This document shows, piece by piece, positions 43,191 to 51,987 of a stretch of DNA of 64,000 nt. Where the stretch lies: assembly GCA_944407095.1 (NCBI GenBank), contig OX097180.1, positions 310,001 to 374,000 of the forward strand, in the 5' to 3' direction. The notes under the pieces are model-generated. The model saw only the letters and a list, made by a program, of their open reading frames with translations, ran no database searches and had not been told where the DNA came from. The stretch is from Candidatus Enterousia intestinigallinarum. GTDB taxonomy: Bacteria; Pseudomonadota; Alphaproteobacteria; Rs-D84. Every line of letters begins with the position of its first letter. The stretch's first letter is position 1. The translations under genes were made by a program, and so were the position numbers.

Positions 43191-43305
43191 CTGTAATAAC
43201 AATTTTATGTATAAGAATATGAACCAGTTGTATCACTTCCACCAGTAACATAACACGATGTTATGCGAAGGCATTTTTATCGGACGGCGAAATAACAGAT
43301 ACAAA

Positions 43306-43710
43306 TTATTTTACCCTGCCCTGCATCTGCTGACGAATGATTTCCAACCGTTCGTTTATTTCCGTATAATGACGCGCTTGATAAACATCGATACTGTCAA
43401 CAAAACGACGTGCTGGCGTATTTTTACCCAAAGATTTTGCCAGAACCCGCAGACACGGTTCCTTTTTATAATGATATGTTGTAATATGTGATTTCGCTGG
43501 AATCCCGTTCCGCACCAACAAATACTTGGCCAATGAAAGATTATTTTCCGTACCCGGGAAATAATAAAAATAATTTTTCCCGTTTCTGGCCGTCAAGAAC
43601 AATGCTTCACGCCCAATAGCAGATAAAATTTTTACGTCTTCAACCGGATTAGCATATTTAACACTGTATGCCGGGGCAAAATAATCCTTTATCGTTTGCA
43701 AAATTTTCAT
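43306..43710 (-). CDS. Hypothetical protein
   Basis: Not recognised. 134 residues, no signal peptide or membrane segment; basic, starting MKILQTIKDYFAPAYSVKYA, with a compact beta-rich part (REALFLTARNGKNYFYYFPG) and a basic helical C-terminus (RHYTEINERLEIIRQQMQGR). It has a clear promoter (TTGATA/TAATAT at 43768-43741 on the minus strand), which supports real expression. The only cysteine is near residue 85. Confidence 0.65.
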   Translation of the reverse strand: MKILQTIKDYFAPAYSVKYANPVEDVKILSAIGREALFLTARNGKNYFYYFPGTENNLSLAKYLLVRNGIPAKSHITTYHYKKEPCLRVLAKSLGKNTPARRFVDSIDVYQARHYTEINERLEIIRQQMQGRVK

Positions 43711-43740
43711 TTATTTAACCTTTTTCGTTTTTGTCAACCA

Positions 43741-43768
43741 ATATTACACCACAAATTTTTTTTATCAA
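43741..43768 (-). promoter_or_regulatory. Promoter of the 134-residue hypothetical
   Basis: Minus-strand TTGATA (43768-43763) and TAATAT (43746-43741), spacer 16. Confidence 0.55.
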
Positions 43769-43784
43769 GTACATTTCACGGGAA

Positions 43785-43815
43785 TAAAAACCCCGCGGAA
43801 AAATCCGCGGGGATG
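43785..43815 (-). terminator. Terminator of the subtilase-like autotransporter gene
   Basis: Minus strand CCCCGCGGA-tttt-TCCGCGGGG followed by TTTTTA. Confidence 0.85.
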
Positions 43816-43830
43816 CCGGACGAATATCTG

Positions 43831-46800
43831 TTAAATACCAAGTCGATGTGTCATTTTCATCATAAATATGGACTCGTTTCCAAACTCATCGGTATTATTC
43901 GGATTCACACGATATATAAACCCTATTGCCCCGTCTGTAAATTCCCCAAAGTTATGACGATATGCACCCGCAAATCGTACTTCGCGCTTATCAGGACTTA
44001 AATTGACATTTTCTATATGCATATCTGTTATATCTAAATCATATTTACCGTCACCCAAATCAACTAATTCGTATTCGGCATATGGGAATTGCATATACCC
44101 ACGGCTGACCGTCAACGGTTGCGATACGCTGAAACTGAAATTGCCGGCATCAACACCAAATGCAAACGCATTGGAATCTATATCACTCATCCCCAGGATA
44201 AATTGTCCTGTGGCGTCGGCGGTGGTACGTGCAAATGTCGACCGCATAGTCAGCGTAACATTTTCCGCCGGACTATACCGAAATTCCGAATCAACATATA
44301 TAGTGTCGCCGTTACCCATATCCAGCAATCCACCAGACACCGCCCCCAATAAAGTATTATTTTCGTGTGCGGCACCAACTGACGTGGTAAATCCGAAACG
44401 TTCACCCTGCCACGAGATGTCTGATTGTGCACCCTGCATCAGCCCCAGACGCGCAGGCAAATATTGTGACGCCAATGTCGGATCACTGTCCAGCATAGTT
44501 TCATCAGTAATTGCCCCCGAAAACGCGCGTGCCCCAAATGTCCAGCGTCCCATATTATACGCAACATCTGTTGTCATCGCATTTGACGTCAGTCCCAAAA
44601 TCGGATTGGACATACCATCAAAGCGCGACGCCCCATCGGTAAAGTGACGCTGATACCCGGCTGCAAAATTCCAATTACCGGACGTATAATCCAAGCGCAT
44701 ATTATCCAATCCGTTCAAGTTATCAGCATACGGCTTTTCCGATGTTGTCATTGAAAAACCAAAGTTTCCAAATTGCACGCGTTGCGGGGCGTCATTACGA
44801 GTTTTGAATTCACCCAATACGTCACCCATATACAACCCGCGCTTGTCGGTAACACCCAACGCAAATTCATTTTTCCAAACACGCGGCAGGGTCATTTTGC
44901 CATCAACACTTTCCAATATGTCAAAGAACGGCGCGCTAATTTTCGCGGTACTGGGGCTGAACGCGGACGACGCACGAAAAACGGTGTTAGACGCCGCGCG
45001 CCAATACGCATTTCCATTACCAGACACAATACTGTTTCCGTCATAATAATAAATCTTGTTACCGGGCGTCATTGCACGTTCCAGATTTATCATACCGTAA
45101 CCGTAAACTTCGGCAAAGGCATCCAAATAATCCTGGCCGGTCAATTCAGACGCGTGATAATCCGGCGGCAAAGAATACATCGTTTTCAGATATGACACCA
45201 ACGAATCAACCGTAAATGCATTACCGGCATTATCAGTTCCCAAATATGGCCCGTCTGCGGTCAACGCCATCAAAGTGAAAATATCACCGTTTGTCATATA
45301 AGGGAACGCCCCCTTTAACGCAGCCACCGCCCCCGCGGCGGACGCTGTTGCCATTTCAGCGGTCGGTCCGGCGGCGGAAAAACACCACGGATCGACGCCA
45401 TTTAATCCCAATCCCGCAATACCACACTTACGCGACATATAACGCGTGTCGTCACTGGTATCATCGGGCGTACCGTTATTGTCCGTCCACATAGACAGAT
45501 ACAGTGGCCCGAAATCATCATTTATACCATTACCATAATCACCAATGCTGTCTGCATCAGACGTTCCCTTGGAATGCTGAACAGCAACAACGGTCATAAA
45601 CATATGTTCCAAATTACTGTCATACAGTGCAGGCGCATAGTTTTCAAACGTTGCATCCAACACGTTCATTGTTTTTCCATCGCCCTGTCCCCAAGCAAAT
45701 TCGCCCGCCGGCATAACCAAAATCGGCAAACTGGAATTATATCCATTAAATATGGAATTTGCATAGCCACCCTGGGTTGTGGAATCAGACGAATCCTTTT
45801 CATAATAATTATTTATCAGCGCAGCGAATAACGTTTTTTTATCTGTACTGCCCCCCAGCGCAAAATATGATTCTATTTCACCAATATTGGTATATGAAAC
45901 CTTGCGCGATTCGGGATTTAATGCAACATTGGCAATAACAGCGGAACCATTAGTACGCGCGTTATATATCGCTTCAAAATTTCGGACATCGGATTCCTTC
46001 CACTCTTTTTGCACGTAAATATTGTTATCATTTATAACATACACCGCATCAACCGTATCGCCACCAGTACTGTTCACATAATAGTACCCGTCAGTACCCT
46101 GATAAATCGCAATGTCGGAAACATTTTCACATTCCGACGGTGTATCGCTGGTACAGGTTCCCTTTAGCAGTATGCTGCCCGCGCCCAGTTTATATGTTTT
46201 GCCATTTATTTCTATGGTTGGATTGGTAACCCCCGCATCATCCAGCGCATTAGATATTGTATATTTAACACCGTTTGCCAACGTTATAACATCACCGGGC
46301 TCAATCGTTCCAACCTGAGTCGTAGCCCCAGAATCCGTCAGCGTACCAATCAATTCCCCACTGGTTGGGTCTTCAACATCAACCCATTTTCCACCGCCAC
46401 CGGTTCTGTAAATCGCCAACTGACCGTTTGGCACAAATCCGTACAAGTCGCCGTATGCACGACCACCCGCTTCCCAGCCACCGACAATTTTTGCCAACGC
46501 ACTTTCCGTTGCACTTGCAAACGGGTTCATTGCCGTACCACTGCCCGACAGGTCAAATCCGGATATTTCCGTCCCCAGATTTCCATTTGACGGTTTGTTG
46601 TAATTAGCATACTTATCAAATCTGTCTGTATTGGAATTCACCGCCGTTGAATCCGACCAAGCAATACCATCAACCGAACGTGCCGCGGAACCGGCCGCAT
46701 TTATACCATTTGCGGTAATCAAAGATGCTAAAACAGGGCGTCCACCACCGGTTGAATTTAATACGCGTATAGGATTATGATTATCGTCACGGAACGTTGT

Positions 46801-47577
46801 CTGTCCCATATACCCATTTGCAAACGAAGAATATCCGTGCATTATCAGCAAATAGTTTTGCAACGGCAACAAAATACCATCAACAACATAATTGTTTTCC
46901 GGCTGTGTTGTTGGGCGGAAATAATTAAAGTCCGCTTCACGCACCCCACCAGCCGACGGATCCCACTGTGCCAAGTTTGATTCATACGCTGCTGTGCTGT
47001 ACGCGATTTCGCCGTCAGACGTAAAATACGCCGGGCCCACGGGAATTTCGGCCCCCGCCGTGGCACTTCCGCCACCATTGTCATTATCACCACCGCCGTT
47101 TGGCCGATTGCCAGATGAAGACCCGCCACCATTTTCATTTCCCGGATCCAACCAATCAGTCAACAAAAAAAGCCCACCTACAACAACGGCGGCCCCCGCC
47201 GCCGCCAAAGATATTGTCTGGGCGGAGGATAATCCGCTGAACAGCCCCCCACTGCTTTCCGTTTGCGTTCGCGAATTATATTGCTTTATCTGGCGGTCAC
47301 ATTGTGACGCGTCCGCGCCATACATTTGTAAAATTTGTGCCGCCCGAACGTCATTGTTCATCAACGCGGTACAAACCAACGACAATCCCGTACTGTCAAC
47401 ATAGTTCACATTTGCACCATTGCTTATCAGCAACTGCACCTGTTGAATATCGGCATTTTTTGCCGCGGCCAATAATTGCGCCGCAACCATAAATTCGCTG
47501 TTATTTGCGGTTGTCGCCGCAACAGCACCCGCCGGAATCAAAAACAATGCAAACAGTAATAATCTGATGTATTTCAT
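43831..47577 (-). CDS. Large autotransporter-like protein: ankyrin repeats, degenerate subtilase, beta-barrel
   Basis: 1248 residues from the ATG at 47577 (GAGAG upstream). Signal peptide MKYIRLLLFALFLIPAGAVA. Two ankyrin-like repeats (residues about 30-105: VQLLISNGANVNYVDSTG; RAAQILQMYGADAS). A single hydrophobic segment (QTISLAAAGAAVVVGGLFLL) and a Gly/Asn-rich linker follow, then a long S8 peptidase-like region. The usual GTSMAAP serine motif is replaced by TAEMATASAAGAVAALKG, so the serine seems lost. The last roughly 300 residues look like an outer-membrane barrel ending MTHRLGI. Probably exported and perhaps catalytically dead; function unknown. Confidence 0.8.
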   Translation of the reverse strand: MKYIRLLLFALFLIPAGAVAATTANNSEFMVAAQLLAAAKNADIQQVQLLISNGANVNYVDSTGLSLVCTALMNNDVRAAQILQMYGADASQCDRQIKQYNSRTQTESSGGLFSGLSSAQTISLAAAGAAVVVGGLFLLTDWLDPGNENGGGSSSGNRPNGGGDNDNGGGSATAGAEIPVGPAYFTSDGEIAYSTAAYESNLAQWDPSAGGVREADFNYFRPTTQPENNYVVDGILLPLQNYLLIMHGYSSFANGYMGQTTFRDDNHNPIRVLNSTGGGRPVLASLITANGINAAGSAARSVDGIAWSDSTAVNSNTDRFDKYANYNKPSNGNLGTEISGFDLSGSGTAMNPFASATESALAKIVGGWEAGGRAYGDLYGFVPNGQLAIYRTGGGGKWVDVEDPTSGELIGTLTDSGATTQVGTIEPGDVITLANGVKYTISNALDDAGVTNPTIEINGKTYKLGAGSILLKGTCTSDTPSECENVSDIAIYQGTDGYYYVNSTGGDTVDAVYVINDNNIYVQKEWKESDVRNFEAIYNARTNGSAVIANVALNPESRKVSYTNIGEIESYFALGGSTDKKTLFAALINNYYEKDSSDSTTQGGYANSIFNGYNSSLPILVMPAGEFAWGQGDGKTMNVLDATFENYAPALYDSNLEHMFMTVVAVQHSKGTSDADSIGDYGNGINDDFGPLYLSMWTDNNGTPDDTSDDTRYMSRKCGIAGLGLNGVDPWCFSAAGPTAEMATASAAGAVAALKGAFPYMTNGDIFTLMALTADGPYLGTDNAGNAFTVDSLVSYLKTMYSLPPDYHASELTGQDYLDAFAEVYGYGMINLERAMTPGNKIYYYDGNSIVSGNGNAYWRAASNTVFRASSAFSPSTAKISAPFFDILESVDGKMTLPRVWKNEFALGVTDKRGLYMGDVLGEFKTRNDAPQRVQFGNFGFSMTTSEKPYADNLNGLDNMRLDYTSGNWNFAAGYQRHFTDGASRFDGMSNPILGLTSNAMTTDVAYNMGRWTFGARAFSGAITDETMLDSDPTLASQYLPARLGLMQGAQSDISWQGERFGFTTSVGAAHENNTLLGAVSGGLLDMGNGDTIYVDSEFRYSPAENVTLTMRSTFARTTADATGQFILGMSDIDSNAFAFGVDAGNFSFSVSQPLTVSRGYMQFPYAEYELVDLGDGKYDLDITDMHIENVNLSPDKREVRFAGAYRHNFGEFTDGAIGFIYRVNPNNTDEFGNESIFMMKMTHRLGI

Positions 47578-47642
47578 TGAAAATTCTCTCTGTAAAAACA
47601 TCATAACATACAATCAAATTCTATGTCTAGAAAAAACTTTCC

Positions 47643-47678
47643 ATAAAAATAGCCCGGACAGTACACCTGTCCGGGTCA
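47643..47678 (-). terminator. Terminator of the first TM/coiled-coil gene
   Basis: Minus strand CCCGGACAG-gtgta-CTGTCCGGG, then CTATTTTTA. Confidence 0.85.
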
Positions 47679-47703
47679 ACAATACTTTATATATTATATT
47701 ATG

Positions 47704-48249
47704 TTATCGCGTTTTTACGTGCAACGTGTCGATAACATTGCGCAAAGAATCACGACTGGTAACAATAATTTTGTCACCGCCAATAATTATATTTCCATCA
47801 TTGACCGCACCGTTACCCAAAACGATTTCTATTTCATCGCCACGCGTAGCATCTGCTGGAACAATAATGTTTTTATTATTTTTTGCATTTTCTTGCATAC
47901 GAACAGTTGTTTTTCCACTGACCGGCTTGGTCGATGCAACCGCACGACGCGTCACTGTTGGTGTGGTCGTATGCCGCACAACAATTACGCCACTGTCGCG
48001 CGCCGCCGTTTTCTTCACCGGCACACTGTCACGCAGCGCGGCAACAGAATCACGATATTCCACAATATTACGCAAAGAATCATTTTGACGCCGCACATCG
48101 ACCAATTCTTGCTTGGTATCGGCAATAGTTTTATAAGATTCCTGAATAGCATCACTGACCCGCTGGTCTGAACAAGTTTTCGCAAAAAACACAACCGCAA
48201 CAGCCGCCACCACTACGGAACCAGCACCAATAATTCTTTTCCAATTCAT
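47704..48249 (-). CDS. Membrane-anchored coiled-coil protein (paralog 1)
   Basis: 181 residues from the ATG at 48249 (AAGGAT upstream). An N-terminal membrane segment (GAGSVVVAAVAVVFFAKTC) with a following Cys, then a coiled coil (TIADTKQELVDVRRQNDSLR), a Pro/Thr-rich linker and a short beta-type end with NDGNIIIGGDKIIV. It ends DSLRNVIDTLHVKTR. Same layout as the gene at 48404, with similar end motifs. Not recognised; predicted to be anchored in the inner membrane and facing the periplasm. Confidence 0.75.
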   Translation of the reverse strand: MNWKRIIGAGSVVVAAVAVVFFAKTCSDQRVSDAIQESYKTIADTKQELVDVRRQNDSLRNIVEYRDSVAALRDSVPVKKTAARDSGVIVVRHTTTPTVTRRAVASTKPVSGKTTVRMQENAKNNKNIIVPADATRGDEIEIVLGNGAVNDGNIIIGGDKIIVTSRDSLRNVIDTLHVKTR

Positions 48250-48339
48250 TTTTTTATCCTTGTACAGTTTTATACGCCATTCCCCCTGTCCAGAATCATA
48301 ATACACACTGTTTTATTATTTGTCTAGTGGAAAAGGCAT

Positions 48340-48378
48340 ATAAAAAAACACCCCGTATCGATAGAACGGGGATGTTTT
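48340..48378 (-). terminator. Terminator of the second TM/coiled-coil gene
   Basis: Minus strand CCCCGT-tctatcgat-ACGGGG followed by TGTTTTTTT. Confidence 0.8.
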
Positions 48379-48403
48379 ATATAGTCAACATACGCGTTAT
48401 CAT

Positions 48404-49090
48404 TTAGCGTGTACGAGTATATGTTTTCACCTTTTTAATAACAACAACACTGGACCCAGCAAACGAATTACCGTTTTTCATTTGCAATGAATCAACCGCA
48501 TTGCGCAGTGAATCTATTGCCGCCTGGTTAGACGAGATTGTAACCGTGCCACCATTATTGACGACAATCTGGCCATTATTTGTTGTACCATTACCCAGGG
48601 TTATTTCCGTATCATTGCCGTTTCCACCATCATTTTGAACAACGATTTGTTCGTTATTGATGGAATTGTCACGCATATCAATTCTGGTACGGTTTCCATT
48701 ATGCGGTTCGGTCGGCTTTACCGGTGTCGGACGCGTCGGTGTTGGGCGTGTCGGCGTCGGCTTACGCTTTCCCTTTCTGCAGTCATCCAGTTGACCTTGA
48801 ACCAAATCCAGCGAATCGTTCAGAACCGCAATAGAATCATTCAGAACGATAATGGAATCGGCCTGAATCAAATTAGCATCCAGCAAACTGTCCAACACAC
48901 AAGTCGCACGTTTCAGCGTTTCATTTGCCGCCTGCATTTCTTGTCTATTAGATTCAATCTTGCGCATTGCGGAATCGTTGGCTTCACGTTCGCTACGCTT
49001 TTGGCTGCATTGTGTGATGCCAAACGCCAACAAAATTACGGCCGCAATCCCAGCGCCAGTATGAATCAAAACCTTTTTATTCAAAGCCAT
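48404..49090 (-). CDS. Membrane-anchored coiled-coil protein (paralog 2)
   Basis: 228 residues; ATG at 49090 behind AAAGGGAT. Membrane segment HTGAGIAAVILLAFGITQC, a coiled coil with heptads (DSIIVLNDSIAVLNDSLDLV), a Thr-Pro repeat linker (KPTPTRPTPTRPTPVKPTEP), then repeated beta-like motifs NNEQIVVQNDGG and NNGQIVVNNGG and the paralog-shared IDSLRNAVDSLQ. Unknown function; the Thr-Pro linker suits a span through the periplasm or wall. It lies between divergent genes and its own terminator. Confidence 0.78.
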   Translation of the reverse strand: MALNKKVLIHTGAGIAAVILLAFGITQCSQKRSEREANDSAMRKIESNRQEMQAANETLKRATCVLDSLLDANLIQADSIIVLNDSIAVLNDSLDLVQGQLDDCRKGKRKPTPTRPTPTRPTPVKPTEPHNGNRTRIDMRDNSINNEQIVVQNDGGNGNDTEITLGNGTTNNGQIVVNNGGTVTISSNQAAIDSLRNAVDSLQMKNGNSFAGSSVVVIKKVKTYTRTR

Positions 49091-49243
49091 TTTTTATCCC
49101 TTTGTTTTCTACACACGATAATATAGGACAAATTTAATTATTTGTCAACTATAAAATCAAAATTTTTATTTATCGGGCAATTTATTACTTATTTTCACTT
49201 TGCACGCAATCCGTTTTTTGATATACTTTATGGAAAGAGAGAA

Positions 49244-50113
49244 ATGAAAAAAAGTACCCTATTTTTTATATGTGGCTTGATTGCCTGCCCTGGTATTGCG
49301 GTGGCGGCCACGTGTTCGACAATGAATTTGACGCGATGTCTGGATTCCGTATGCGCGATAAACGTATCGTCAAATCCGGCTGCGCGGTGCCAGTATTGCG
49401 GCACATCCAGTGCGGGCACTCCGCCGGCATCATCCGGTATGCGCAGTTTATCACTGGGGGCATCCGCCCGATATACTTTAAGTGAAGACGAATTGGAAGA
49501 CGCGCCAACCGATCCTGGTCAGCGATATGTCTGGGCAACTGCGCAATGTATTAAAAAGGTTGACGGTTGCACGCCGGACGATGTATCCGACGTATATGAT
49601 GAATTGATTGAACAGTCCTGTCGTGCGGCTGGTATCAGCGCACAAATGTCCGCAACAATTGCTGACGCAAATAAAAACACAGCCAGCGCGTCCAGTTGTA
49701 CATCTACAATTCGTGCGTGTATGGTTGATGCAAAACGATGCGGTCCGGATTACAGTGCGTGCGAAGATGACGCCGCATTTGATAATTTCTTTTCCGCCTG
49801 CAGTGTAGAGGCAACGGGTTGCGGCGATTATATTGCCGACATACGGACGACGCTGACCGCTGCACGCGATACAGCGATTGAAAACGCCGACACGCTGATT
49901 GCCAGTTTAGTTGCTGGATATCAAACCGCACGCGAACAAAAAATGGTAACGGCACAGGCGAATTGCACAAATAACGCCGGTCGCGACGCGTGCATTGAAA
50001 CGGTATGCGAACGCAATATGCCGAACAAGTGCGGCGAAGGATACGAATCGGAACGTGTAAATGCAAACCTGCTGTGTGAATTTTATGACACAGCGTGCAA
50101 CCTGTTGGACTAG
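49244..50113 (+). CDS. Exported Cys-rich protein, first gene of a three-gene operon
   Basis: Unrecognised; 289 residues. ATG at 49244 after AGAGAG; a longer frame from 49142 is AT-rich leader. Signal peptide MKKSTLFFICGLIACPGIAV. Cysteines recur in NLTRCLDSVCAI, the CQYCG motif, and the family module IRACMVDAKRCGPDYSAC. Helical middle; the C-terminus has RNMPNKCGEGYESER and CEFYDTACNLLD. Eight bases separate it from the next gene, so it is the start of a Cys-rich/OmpA operon. Confidence 0.82.
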   Translation: MKKSTLFFICGLIACPGIAVAATCSTMNLTRCLDSVCAINVSSNPAARCQYCGTSSAGTPPASSGMRSLSLGASARYTLSEDELEDAPTDPGQRYVWATAQCIKKVDGCTPDDVSDVYDELIEQSCRAAGISAQMSATIADANKNTASASSCTSTIRACMVDAKRCGPDYSACEDDAAFDNFFSACSVEATGCGDYIADIRTTLTAARDTAIENADTLIASLVAGYQTAREQKMVTAQANCTNNAGRDACIETVCERNMPNKCGEGYESERVNANLLCEFYDTACNLLD

Positions 50114-50121
50114 TGGAATAA

Positions 50122-51966
50122 ATGATTAGTACACAAAAAAAATTTTATCGATACACCCCAGCATTTCGTGGAATTATATGCTCTGCGATAATGGCATTGT
50201 TTGCATTTGACGCAAATGCGGCGGTTGTATCTCGTGGCGCGGCATCAAATGTTTCCGCACGCCCAACGGTATCGACGCGCACAAACAATACCGGCCGAAT
50301 GCCGTCGGCAACCGTGTCAACATCGACAACAACTACAACAACGACGACGGAAACAGAAACCGAAACAACCGCACCCGAAACAGACAGCACGGATGACGAA
50401 GTTGTAATTGAAAACAAGGCATCACAATTTGACACTACATTATCAACGGCCAGCACAACTGCCACAGATACATCGTCGGACCGCTTGGCAGAACTAATTC
50501 GTCAACAGCGCGCCGAATTGGATGCACAAAGTGCAATAAATACGGCCACAACATCCACCACGACAGGTGGGCGCAATGCCTGTGATTCTGGTCTGCGTGC
50601 CTGTATGCAGGAAAAATGTGGTACCGACTTTACAAATTGCAGTGGCGACACCGACACCACGTGGGGTAATAAAATGGATTCGTGTCGCAATTCTATTGAT
50701 GCCACCTGTACTGGCGAAGAATACAGATTATTCGCCGCGGAAATAAAATCGGACCGCGATATGAACGCACGATTGGCATCATATAACGCCATATTGGATT
50801 GTGGCAATCGTTATAACGACTGTATCGTGACAGAATGCGGAACAACGTTCAGCAAGTGCCTGGGCAAATCTGCAGGCGACGCGGCAATCGCAAAATGTAA
50901 AACAATCGCCGATAACTGTACACAACAAGACAGTGGTCTGGCATCACGCGCGATGCAGGTATTTGCAAACCTGCGCGTTGACGCCGAAGAACAGGTTCAG
51001 CGTGATGAACAACGCTTGTATGAATTGCGCGACGAAATGGCGGCTCAGTGTCAAACATTGGGCGCAATGTTCGATGAACGCACATTCAGCTGCGTCTATA
51101 CGGTCAATTTCTATGCTAGGGATGATACAACACTGTATGCATCGAAAAAGGCGTACGCCGGTGACATATTCAGTTGCACCCCGAATTGGTTTGGAATCGA
51201 TATAACAACATTTATGGAAAACGCATATCGTCTGACCCGGTCACAAACATCGGCATCATCGGCATTACTTGGCTCTGGTTTGGGTGTTGCGGCGGGCGCT
51301 ATTACATCCGGCGCTATTACACGTGCGATTGACCGTCAAAAGGCCGAAAATGCACTGAAAGACGCCCAGGCGGAGTACGACGAAAACTATGGCGACAGTG
51401 ACAATGCTGATACCGATGACAACACACCGGACGCGGCCACCGAATCCGATACAGATTCAGAATCTGATACAACAGATAACGGGACACTGTCCTCTCGCCC
51501 TGATGCGGCGGCCCGCCAGGCCGAATGTGAAAAGATGGGGGGCACGTGGCGAAACGGTTTTTGCAGCGAACCACAATGTGGCGACGGTCAAATTTGGGAC
51601 GATTTTAATGGCCGGTGCAAGGAACGTGCCCCAGAAACCACACCACTTCTAATCAGTGAACAAGAACAGCGTTGTAAAATTGTTGGTTCGTGGGTAAATG
51701 GTCAATGCATTTGCAATAATGGTGGTACATTTAATAATGTAACCGGTATGTGCGAATGTGGTGCAAATCAAATATATAATTCTGAAACAAAAAAATGTGA
51801 ACTGAATTTGCAGATTGATTTAACATCTGGTTTAACTGGTAATAATACTGGTGGCGGTTTGCTGGGCGGAACAAATTCCGGCATTGGCAATATGTTGGGT
51901 ACGGGAACCAGTGGCGGCACATTAGGAACACGCACGGTATCAACACGTGGCGTATCATCGCGTTAA
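50122..51966 (+). CDS. Exported Cys-rich protein with glycine-zipper, second operon gene
   Basis: 614 residues. N-terminal signal (about residues 15-36, GIICSAIMALFAFDANAA), then a Thr-rich low-complexity stretch. CG modules LRACMQEKCGTDFTNC and YNDCIVTECGTTFSKC, helical segments, then a hydrophobic Gly/Ala segment (LLGSGLGVAAGAITSGAITR). An acidic Asp/Ser/Thr linker and EGF-like Cys-rich repeats follow, ending with Gly/Ser/Thr-rich residues. Unknown function. Tightly linked to both neighbours (8 bases before, 21 after). Confidence 0.82.
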   Translation: MISTQKKFYRYTPAFRGIICSAIMALFAFDANAAVVSRGAASNVSARPTVSTRTNNTGRMPSATVSTSTTTTTTTTETETETTAPETDSTDDEVVIENKASQFDTTLSTASTTATDTSSDRLAELIRQQRAELDAQSAINTATTSTTTGGRNACDSGLRACMQEKCGTDFTNCSGDTDTTWGNKMDSCRNSIDATCTGEEYRLFAAEIKSDRDMNARLASYNAILDCGNRYNDCIVTECGTTFSKCLGKSAGDAAIAKCKTIADNCTQQDSGLASRAMQVFANLRVDAEEQVQRDEQRLYELRDEMAAQCQTLGAMFDERTFSCVYTVNFYARDDTTLYASKKAYAGDIFSCTPNWFGIDITTFMENAYRLTRSQTSASSALLGSGLGVAAGAITSGAITRAIDRQKAENALKDAQAEYDENYGDSDNADTDDNTPDAATESDTDSESDTTDNGTLSSRPDAAARQAECEKMGGTWRNGFCSEPQCGDGQIWDDFNGRCKERAPETTPLLISEQEQRCKIVGSWVNGQCICNNGGTFNNVTGMCECGANQIYNSETKKCELNLQIDLTSGLTGNNTGGGLLGGTNSGIGNMLGTGTSGGTLGTRTVSTRGVSSR

Positions 51967-51987
51967 AGTTTGGGGGCAACAGGAAGT

